This document shows, in pieces, positions 46,499-53,639 of a stretch of 64,000 nucleotides of DNA. The first letter of the stretch is position 1. The number at the start of each line of letters is the position of its first letter. This stretch comes from JANXQG01 sp963775975 (lineage in GTDB: Bacteria > Planctomycetota > Planctomycetia > Pirellulales > Thermoguttaceae). Where the stretch lies: the NCBI GenBank assembly GCA_963775975.1, contig CAVZKX010000002.1:1860001-1924000 (forward strand), written 5' to 3'. Position numbers and translations under genes: made by a program. The notes beneath the pieces are model-generated. The model was given only the letters and a program-made list of their open reading frames with translations. It was not told where the DNA came from and searched no databases.

Positions 46499-47995
46499 TC
46501 ACGTGGGCCCGGCAACCTTTCCGAATCGCTCATACGCCAGATCCCATGCCGCCACATTCCTCGGCACGTATTCCTCCACCTCAAAACTGCGGCGGACTAG
46601 TTCGCGGGCTTCGGCGATGCTGCCGACCGCGCCGTCGGTCACGGCCTGGAGCATGATATTGCCAATGGCGGTGGCTTCGATTGGGCCGGCCACGATGCGG
46701 CGGCCGCAGGCGTCAGCGGCCATCTGGCAGAGAAGGCGGTTCTGCGTGCCGCCGCCAACGATGTGGATCGTCTCGATTCGGCCTCCGCCGAGTGTCTCGC
46801 AATAGTCGAGCGCTTGCCGGAATTTCATCGCCAGGCTGTCGAGCGCGGCGCGGAGCACCGAACCTTCGTCACGAGGGACCGTCTGGCCAGTCCGAGCGCA
46901 GAAGTCGGCGATTGCCCGCGGCATATCTTCCGGGGCGAGGAAATCGGGCGCATCCGGATTGATGAACGAAACCAGCGGCCGGGCTGCCGCGGCGAGCCGG
47001 TTGATGTCTTCCCAGTGCCACGGTTGGCCGCCTTGGCTCCATACGCGGCGGCATTCCTGCACGAGCCAGAGGCCGGTGATGTTCTTCAAGAGGCGGGTCG
47101 TGCCGCCCACGCCGCCTTCGTTCGTGAAGTTCAATTCGAGAACCTGATCGTTGATCACTGGCCGCGGCGATTCGATGCCCATCAAGGCCCAGGTGCCGAG
47201 GCTGATATAACACCAGTTGGGCCTCTGGCCGGGTTTGCTTTCCGCCGGTACTGCCATCACGGCGCTTGCCGTGTCGTGCGTGCCGGGTAAGACGACCTGG
47301 GCTTGCAGTCCACACTCCGCGGCGATGGACGAACGGAGTGGTCCGAGTTGCGTACCCGGCGGCGCGATCTTGCCAAGAATGTTCGTGGGCAGTCCGAACT
47401 TGTCAAACAGCTCCGTGGCCCAGCCGCCTTTCACCGGGTTGTAGAACTGCGACGTGCTGGCGTCGGTCATTTCGTTGCACTTCACGCCCGTCAGTAGCCA
47501 GTGCATCAAGTCGGGCATGAAGAGCAGCGACTCGGCGGCGTCCAAGAGCGGCGACTTGCCGAGCTTCATCGCCAACAATTGATAGAGCGAATTGATTTGC
47601 ATAAACTGCAAGCCGGTCTGGCGGAATATTTCGTCGCGCGGGACTGTGGCGAAGGCCTGCTCCAACATGCCATTGGTGCGGGCGTCCCGATAGTGATAAG
47701 GGTTGCCCAGCAGTTCGTCGCCGCGGCCCAAGAGGCCGAAATCGACGCCCCAGGTATCGACTCCCACGCTTTGGATCGCCTCGCCGCCATCCGCCGCCCG
47801 CGCGGCCGATAGACCCTGGCGAACGCGGGACCAGAGCCCCGGCAGGTCCCAATACATCCGCCCATTCATCTCGACCGGGCCGTTCTCGAAGCGGTAGACT
47901 TCTTCCAGCCGGAGCTTTTCGCCGTCGAAACGACCGATGAGATGGCGTCCGCCGGACGCGCCCAAGTCGATTGCCAGATACGCCTTTTCCGCCAT
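46499..47995 (-). CDS. rhaB: Rhamnulokinase
   Basis: Protein of 498 residues of the FGGY carbohydrate kinase family, phosphorylating L-rhamnulose. Motifs are AIDLGASGGRHLIG, SVGVDTWGVDFGLLG, YHYRDARTNGM, LPGTHDTASAV, YISLGTWALMGIE and IHIVGGGTQNRLLCQMAADA. The length and the VDTWGVDFGLL segment favour RhaB over xylulokinase or glycerol kinase. No rhamnose isomerase or aldolase is in the window, so it is an isolated member. Confidence 0.93.
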   Translation of the reverse strand: MAEKAYLAIDLGASGGRHLIGRFDGEKLRLEEVYRFENGPVEMNGRMYWDLPGLWSRVRQGLSAARAADGGEAIQSVGVDTWGVDFGLLGRGDELLGNPYHYRDARTNGMLEQAFATVPRDEIFRQTGLQFMQINSLYQLLAMKLGKSPLLDAAESLLFMPDLMHWLLTGVKCNEMTDASTSQFYNPVKGGWATELFDKFGLPTNILGKIAPPGTQLGPLRSSIAAECGLQAQVVLPGTHDTASAVMAVPAESKPGQRPNWCYISLGTWALMGIESPRPVINDQVLELNFTNEGGVGGTTRLLKNITGLWLVQECRRVWSQGGQPWHWEDINRLAAAARPLVSFINPDAPDFLAPEDMPRAIADFCARTGQTVPRDEGSVLRAALDSLAMKFRQALDYCETLGGGRIETIHIVGGGTQNRLLCQMAADACGRRIVAGPIEATAIGNIMLQAVTDGAVGSIAEARELVRRSFEVEEYVPRNVAAWDLAYERFGKVAGPT

Positions 47996-48157
47996 TTGCC
48001 CAGCCCTTTCTCGAGGAGATGTCTGCTTCGGCTACAATCGTGTCCGCCGGGCGGTGAAACGTCAAGACCCCGCTGGGAGCTTGATCCAGCTTCGTTCTAC
48101 ATTACAATTGACTTGCAGACGATTTCTTCAGATCGTTTCCCGAAGCGCCAAATTGCC

Positions 48158-48931
48158 ATGTTGACTCAATTCATGCCCGCGAATCCGCGCTCCACAACTC
48201 GCCTGGTTCTCTCGCTGCTCTTGTCGGCGATCGTTGGGCCGATCGCGGCGGTAACATTCTCGTACGGCGATCCGCCCGATACATCCGGCCGTTATATGGG
48301 CCGCGAAATCGCCACGACGATGCATTACTCCGGCGCCGAATGGCTCACCCGAGATTCGCGGCAGGAAGAGGAGGACTGCAAGCGGCTGCTGGAAGAGCTT
48401 CACGTGAAGCCGGGGCAAGTGATCTGCGACATGGGCTGTGGCAACGGATTCTACACGCTCAAGCTGGCTGATCTTGCTGGCGACAAGGGCAAGGTTTACG
48501 CCGTCGATATCCAGCAGGGGATGCTCGACATGCTGAAGCGTCGCGCCAAGGCGGCGAAGTTGACGAACATCGTGCCGCTCTTGAGTACGGAAACTAATCC
48601 GCGATTGAAGGAAAACTCGATCGATCTGGTTTTGATGGTTGACGTCTACCACGAGTTCTCCCGTCCCGGGGCGATGTTGAAAGCGATCCGCAAGTCGCTG
48701 AAGCCGGACGGACGAATCGCCTTGGGCGAGTTCCGCGCTGAGGACCCCAACGTGCCGATCAAGCCCGAACATAAGATGAGCAAGAAGCAGATTCTCAGGG
48801 AGTTCACCGCCAACGGCTTGAAGCTCAGCGGCCAATTCGATAAACTGCCTTGGCAGCATTTGATGTTCTTCACGCGCGACGATGCGCCTGGTTCATCAAG
48901 AGAGACAAATGAATCGCCAAACAAGGACTGA
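48158..48931 (+). CDS. Secreted or membrane-anchored SAM-dependent methyltransferase
   Basis: Protein of 257 residues. ATG 48158, then an N-terminal hydrophobic segment (TRLVLSLLLSAIVGPIAAVTF) that may be a signal peptide or anchor. A class I methyltransferase domain follows: QVICDMGCGNGFYTLKLADLA, YAVDIQQGMLDMLKRRA, SIDLVLMVDVYHEFSRPGAML. Methyltransferases are usually cytoplasmic, so an exported copy would be odd. The reading could start further upstream at 47942, but that would overlap rhaB. Confidence 0.85.
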   Translation: MLTQFMPANPRSTTRLVLSLLLSAIVGPIAAVTFSYGDPPDTSGRYMGREIATTMHYSGAEWLTRDSRQEEEDCKRLLEELHVKPGQVICDMGCGNGFYTLKLADLAGDKGKVYAVDIQQGMLDMLKRRAKAAKLTNIVPLLSTETNPRLKENSIDLVLMVDVYHEFSRPGAMLKAIRKSLKPDGRIALGEFRAEDPNVPIKPEHKMSKKQILREFTANGLKLSGQFDKLPWQHLMFFTRDDAPGSSRETNESPNKD

Positions 48932-48939
48932 TACGCATT

Positions 48940-49491
48940 TTACTTTGAAACTGCGCGTTTGAGGTAGGGAGCGTTACAGACGGTCTTCATCAGTTCGTGG
49001 TCCAGCACGGCACCTCGCCAGGCGTCGATGGCGGCTTCTTCCAATTCTTCGTAGTCCGCGTAGGCTCGATTCGACCAATAGTGGCTTTTGAGGTAGTGCC
49101 ATAGGTTTTCCATCGGGTTGAGCTCGGGGCTGTATTGCCGAAGCTTTAGCAGCGTGATGTTGTCGGGCACCTGGAGCTTGCCGCTGGTGTGGAAGCCGGC
49201 GCCATCCCAGAGCATGACGGCATGTTCGTCAGCGGGCAGCGTAGCAGAGAACTCTCGCAAGAACACCTGTACCACCTGCGTATTCAATCGCGGGCTGAGC
49301 AGCCCTTCGCCGCGACCTGTTTCTGGACAGACCGCCCCCAATACCCACAAATATTGATATTCGGTCTGCCGCACCGCGGTTCCTTCCGCTCCAGTGCCTC
49401 CAGCACCGCCAACGGCTGTTGGTCTCGAACATACATGGCGACCTCCAAAATCTGAGTCGCCACAGTATGATGGGTAAACTGCGCTGTGCAA
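48940..49491 (-). pseudogene. IS630-family transposase, C-terminal fragment
   Basis: About 150 residues of IS630 DDE transposase: TAVRQTEYQYLWVLGAVCP, HAVMLWDGAGFHTSGKL (second Asp), YSPELNPMENLWHYLKS (catalytic Glu). The N-terminal third with the HTH and first Asp is missing, and the 40 residues before TAVRQ show a short out-of-phase duplication (SRPTAV appears twice). A TGA/ATG boundary shows no intact start. It ends 17 bases before the stop of the PEP-CTERM protein on the same strand. Confidence 0.75.
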
Positions 49492-49507
49492 TAGAATGTG
49501 CGCAGGA

Positions 49508-52321
49508 TCAAACGAGAATCCGTATAAGTCGACAAACAGCCAGCGCGCCTGCGGCCAACGCGAAAAGTAGCGCAGCCGTTCCCGGCTCAGGAACTGCTTG
49601 GGCGACAGTGCTTGCCGGAATCGGCGGCGATCCGAACGCCATTAGCCCGCTGCCGACGCTCAACGCCGTGCCGCTGGGGATGCCGCCCGCATTGGTGACG
49701 TGCAGCTCGCCGGCGGTCACGAACGTCCCGCCACTGTATGAATTGCCCGAGCCGCTCAGGATCAGATGCGAAGTCGGATTATTGACGGTGAGCGCATTGC
49801 CGCCGCCGGCCAAGATGCCCTGAAACGTGCTCGTCGAGGAGCTGCCATATGCGAGGCTGGCCGTCATCACCGCGCCGGGGCCGTCAGCGATGAGCGTGCC
49901 GCCGTTGATGGCCACCGTGCCAGCAGAAAGCGCGGCGCTCGGGCCAATTTCCAGCAGGCCGGCGGTCTGCGTGAGAAGACCCGTGCCGTTGTTCACGACC
50001 ATCTGGCTCGAGCCGCCCAGCTTGATCTGTCCTGCATTGGTGAAGGGGCTGGTGACGAAGAAGCGGTCGCCGTTGCCGCCTTGCAGGAGGCCGGAAGCGC
50101 CGTTGGTCAGACCGGTAAAGTAGTTGTCGGCCGGATCGCTGAGGTAGGTGCCGTTGTTGGTCAGCCCGCCCAGCCAGCGGATCGTGTTGCCGTTGATCTT
50201 GATATAACCGGCTGGGCGAGTTGCGGACGAAGCGGAGTTTATGACCGCGCCGTAAAAGCTGACGTTGGTCGCGGCCGTGCCGTAGGTTGTGAGCGTCCCG
50301 CCGGCGGCGTTGGTCACCGCGCCGAAAATGCTCGAATTGCTGTCGGAGAAGGTCACGCTTGCGAAGTTGGTAAGTCCGCCCGTCGAGAAGACGCCATTGC
50401 CGAGGATCGAGCCGGAGTTCGACAGCACATGGGCGTTGTTATCGAAGGCCCCGCCCGTGAGCGCGATCTGCCCCGCGTTGACGCCCATGCCGTTGCTGAC
50501 GAGCAGGCTAGCGCCGGCCGGGATGCGGATCGCTCCCGCGGCGGAATTGCTGATCGATGTGCCAGCCAATATCAACTGGCCGCCGCTGGGAGCGATAATG
50601 CCGCTGTTGGCGATCGAATTGGCGATGCGTCCCTGGCCTTGGATTGTGCCCGTGTTGGCAATCGCATCGCCGCCGAGTGTTGCGTCTGAACCCTTCAGGC
50701 TAATGAGGCCCTGGTTGGCGAAGGTGGAGTTCTGCCCTGCCGCGGCGAGCACCGTCAGCGTATCGCCGTCGGCGGCGCGAAGTTCGCCGCTGGCGCTATT
50801 GGCGACAAAGCTGGAAAGGGTCAGCCCGCCCGTTCCATTGGCATGAATCAGGCCCTGATTGGTCAACATCATGGTCACCGCGCCGTCGCCGCGGAGCGTG
50901 CCGTTGGCCGCATTGATGAACGTGCCGCCGGCGTCGGTGCTGATCGCCCCGCCGAAACTGACGCCGACAAGTCCGTTGTTGATCAATGAACCGGAGACGA
51001 CCAGTTGGCCCACCTGGGTCAAAGTGCCGTTGTTGAGCACGCTGCCCGTAAAATCGGCGCCCGAGGCGTAGAGCGACGCGCCGAAATTGTTCACGGCGCT
51101 TCCGGCCACGATGCCGCCATAAATCTGCACACCGGCATTGTTGGTCAGCGAGCCGGCCGTGAGCGTGAGCGTAGTTGATTGGAGCGTGAAGTTGCCGCCA
51201 TTGGTCATCGAGCCGAGAGAAGCCGTGCCCGATTGATTCAGGCTGCCGCCGGCGAAGATGTTCAGCAGGCCGTTGACGAGCAGCCCGTGCGTGGCGTCCA
51301 AAGTGACGTTGGCGCCGAGAAGCTGGCCGGTTCCGATGGCCGCGGCATCGAAGTGCGGCGAGCCGGAGACCCATTCCGCCGGGTCAAACCACTTGGAAAT
51401 GCGATTGTTGCCCGAATCGGTTACAAAGATCTCGCCCGTCGGGCTAACGACAACCTGCTTGGGATTGAAAAACTGCCCCGTTCCAGAGCCGGAGCTTCCG
51501 AATGAAGTTTGATAGTTGCCGTTGCCGTCGAACCGTTCGACGCGCCCACTGCCGTAATCAACGCCATACACCAGGCCAGTCGCGCTCACGGCCACGTCGT
51601 AAGCAGAGCCGAACTGCCCTGTTCCCGATCCGGCGTTTCCGAAAACCAATTGGAAGCTGCCGTTGCTGTCGAAACGCTGGATGCGGTTGTTAAATGTATC
51701 GGCGACGTAGAGCTGTCCCGTCGACTGGTTGACGGCGATGCCATAGGGGAGATCTAACTGCCCATTTCCCGTTCCGAAAACGCCAAAGCTTACCTGAAAG
51801 GCGTTATTGCTGTCGAACCGCTGGACGCGGCAGTTAATTGAATCGGCGACATAGATTTGGCCCGTCGAACCGATCGCCAACGCGTAGGCGCCACTGAATT
51901 GCCCGTTTGCCGATCCAGCCGTTCCGAATGAAGCCTGATAACTGCCGTTGGCGTCGAACCGCTGGATGCGGGCGTTATTTGCATCGGCGACGTAAACCTG
52001 GCCGGCCGCGTTCACAGCGACGCCGTACGGGAAATTGAATTGCCCGTTTCCCGTTCCGGTAGTGCCAAAGTTCAACAGGAAGCCGCCATTGCTGTCGAAC
52101 TTTTGAATGCGATTATTCTGGCTGTCCCCGACGTAGACCTGGCCCGACAGGCCCACGGCGATGCCTCCTGGAGAGTTAAACTGTCCGTTGCTGCTGCCGA
52201 ACGTGCCCCAGGTCTTTACGAAGGTGACGGCGGCTTGTGCCGCGGTGCCCGGAAACGCGGCGATCAGCGCGACCGCAACGATGGCCGCGGCGAGATTCTG
52301 TTTGCGAGTGGTGCCAGGCAT
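49508..52321 (-). CDS. PEP-CTERM surface protein with a six-repeat NHL propeller
   Basis: Protein of 937 residues. Signal peptide about 1-30. Residues about 35-320 hold six NHL-type repeats (VGDSQNNRIQKF, VADANNARIQRF, VADSINCRVQRF, VADTFNNRIQRF and two more) forming a six-bladed propeller. A long Gly/Asn/Ser-rich beta region of autotransporter style follows. The C-terminus is a PEP-CTERM sorting signal: VPEPGTAALLFALAAGALAV then Cys/Arg. The protein would be sorted by an exosortase to the outer surface. The IS630 remnant adjoins its 3' end. Confidence 0.9.
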   Translation of the reverse strand: MPGTTRKQNLAAAIVAVALIAAFPGTAAQAAVTFVKTWGTFGSSNGQFNSPGGIAVGLSGQVYVGDSQNNRIQKFDSNGGFLLNFGTTGTGNGQFNFPYGVAVNAAGQVYVADANNARIQRFDANGSYQASFGTAGSANGQFSGAYALAIGSTGQIYVADSINCRVQRFDSNNAFQVSFGVFGTGNGQLDLPYGIAVNQSTGQLYVADTFNNRIQRFDSNGSFQLVFGNAGSGTGQFGSAYDVAVSATGLVYGVDYGSGRVERFDGNGNYQTSFGSSGSGTGQFFNPKQVVVSPTGEIFVTDSGNNRISKWFDPAEWVSGSPHFDAAAIGTGQLLGANVTLDATHGLLVNGLLNIFAGGSLNQSGTASLGSMTNGGNFTLQSTTLTLTAGSLTNNAGVQIYGGIVAGSAVNNFGASLYASGADFTGSVLNNGTLTQVGQLVVSGSLINNGLVGVSFGGAISTDAGGTFINAANGTLRGDGAVTMMLTNQGLIHANGTGGLTLSSFVANSASGELRAADGDTLTVLAAAGQNSTFANQGLISLKGSDATLGGDAIANTGTIQGQGRIANSIANSGIIAPSGGQLILAGTSISNSAAGAIRIPAGASLLVSNGMGVNAGQIALTGGAFDNNAHVLSNSGSILGNGVFSTGGLTNFASVTFSDSNSSIFGAVTNAAGGTLTTYGTAATNVSFYGAVINSASSATRPAGYIKINGNTIRWLGGLTNNGTYLSDPADNYFTGLTNGASGLLQGGNGDRFFVTSPFTNAGQIKLGGSSQMVVNNGTGLLTQTAGLLEIGPSAALSAGTVAINGGTLIADGPGAVMTASLAYGSSSTSTFQGILAGGGNALTVNNPTSHLILSGSGNSYSGGTFVTAGELHVTNAGGIPSGTALSVGSGLMAFGSPPIPASTVAQAVPEPGTAALLFALAAGALAVCRLIRILV

Positions 52322-52764
52322 ACAAGGCTCCTTTGAGGATGTAATGACGCTCTCCGCGAAGGCCCCGAAATGTCGGGCGCGTGCACAGCGGCAGCAGGCT
52401 TGGATTATAGCAGCCCCGGCTGTCGCTGCAAGAAAAAAAGCGAAGGGAAGCGGGAAAACGGGGCCAAAATACTTTCCCCGGGATTCTTAATTATCGTTTT
52501 TCGCCCGGCACGGAGGCGATCGCCGAAGTCCTTGTCCGGCAAGGAGTTGCGTCGCCGCGTTTCCCGCGCCGTGGAGATCGACGGCGAATTCCCGCGCACA
52601 GCGGAGCGAGCCTAAGTCCGCGGCCGGCAAGGCTTTAGGCATAAATTGTATCATCTTTTTATTACAGTTGTTGACAGAAGATCGTTATATGGTACAATAG
52701 CTGAAGCAACGTGAAACGTGGGCCGCGGGTACCGATCCGACCACTCCCGACTCCAGGCCCCGCC
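52322..52764. other. Intergenic region with the promoter of the HTH gene
   Basis: About 440 bases. The left part should carry the promoter of the minus-strand PEP-CTERM gene. The right part carries the plus-strand promoter listed separately. Several short minus-strand readings lack ribosome sites. The stretch 52641-52700 is strikingly AT-rich against GC-rich neighbours. Confidence 0.45.
52671..52698 (+). promoter_or_regulatory. Canonical housekeeping promoter for the HTH gene
   Basis: TTGACA at 52671-52676 and TACAAT at 52693-52698, 16 bases apart. A start near 52705 would give a short leader to the ATG at 52765. This is the best match to a sigma-70-like promoter in the window. Confidence 0.7.
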
Positions 52765-53376
52765 ATGACTAAACTCGCCCCCAATCCCGCTTTGCGCAAA
52801 ACCTTCGACGCCGCCGCTCGTGCGGAGGCGCTGGCGCTCATCCGCCTTGGCTGCTCGCGCCGCATGGCGGCCGCTAAGGTCCACTGCGCCCATACCACGA
52901 TCGGCCGCGCGGCCGCGCGGGACCCCCAGTTCGCCGCCGCTCTGATTGAGGCCGAAAGCCGGCCGGATCCTGAGTTTCGAGAATTGGTCCGCACGGCCGA
53001 CCGCCGCGCGGAGGAACTCGCGCCGTTGCGCGCTTTCGGATCCCTGGAGGTCGTCGAAATACTCATGGCGCTCTTCGTCCAATCGCGGCCGCCGGTAAGG
53101 CGAAAGGACATAATCAGGTTTATTCTCCGTTTGCAAGGCATTCTGGTGCGTGAAAAACAAGATGCGCACCAATCTTGCCCAAACTGCCAGAAACACGCGC
53201 GGCTCTTCGACGCACTTAAACAGTTATCTGATAACATCTTACGTCAACAGACGCGATGCACCAAACCCGCAGCGCAACCGCGAGGCGGTGCGTATCCGGC
53301 GGAAACCGTGCACCAAAATCTACCGTTCCTAAGTGGTTCCTTAGTCGTTTCTAAGCGGTTCCTAAGTGGTTCCTAA
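52765..53376 (+). CDS. HTH-domain protein of unknown function
   Basis: Protein of 203 residues from ATG 52765 (MTKLAPNPALRK); a GTG at 52711 would add 18. Residues about 12-50 resemble a helix-turn-helix of the type found in phage terminase small subunits and transposon proteins: ALALIRLGCSRRMAAAKVHC, then TTIGRAAARDPQFAAALIEAE. A middle helical region has a CPNC pair (SCPNCQKHARLF). The last 20 residues (FLSGSLVVSKRFLSGS) come from a tandem DNA repeat and are probably not native. It has its own strong promoter. Nearest function guess: DNA-binding protein of a former mobile element. Confidence 0.55.
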   Translation: MTKLAPNPALRKTFDAAARAEALALIRLGCSRRMAAAKVHCAHTTIGRAAARDPQFAAALIEAESRPDPEFRELVRTADRRAEELAPLRAFGSLEVVEILMALFVQSRPPVRRKDIIRFILRLQGILVREKQDAHQSCPNCQKHARLFDALKQLSDNILRQQTRCTKPAAQPRGGAYPAETVHQNLPFLSGSLVVSKRFLSGS

Positions 53377-53378
53377 AC
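53328..53378 (+). repeat. Short tandem repeat at the end of the HTH gene
   Basis: Four imperfect copies of GTGGTTCCTAA-like units (GTGGTTCCTTA, CGTTTCTAA, CGGTTCCTAA, GTGGTTCCTAA). They encode the odd C-terminal tail of the HTH protein and reach its stop codon. Confidence 0.6.
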
Positions 53379-53485
53379 TCGGTTTCACTGACCGCCTTCA
53401 TTTGCGGCTTTGCGCCTTAGCGCCTTTGCGTGAGTCCCCTACTAGAAACGGTTTTATAGGCGTTTGATTTATTGTTCCGGGCCGG

Positions 53486-53514
53486 TTGTGGAACGACCCA
53501 AAAACAGGTATAAT
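53486..53514 (+). promoter_or_regulatory. Promoter of gyrA
   Basis: TTGTGG at 53486-53491 and TATAAT at 53509-53514 are 17 bases apart, giving a start near 53521 and a leader of about 120 bases to the gyrA start at 53640. Confidence 0.65.
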
Positions 53515-53639
53515 CCAGCTTCCCCAGCGAGTGAAAAAGTTAAGTCGTAAGTGCTTGCCGCATAAAGAGTTACGGATTTACGCCGCGGAACGGGCGCTAG
53601 CCAATTTCGGCGCCCGGTTTGCCGACGAAAGGATGCCTG

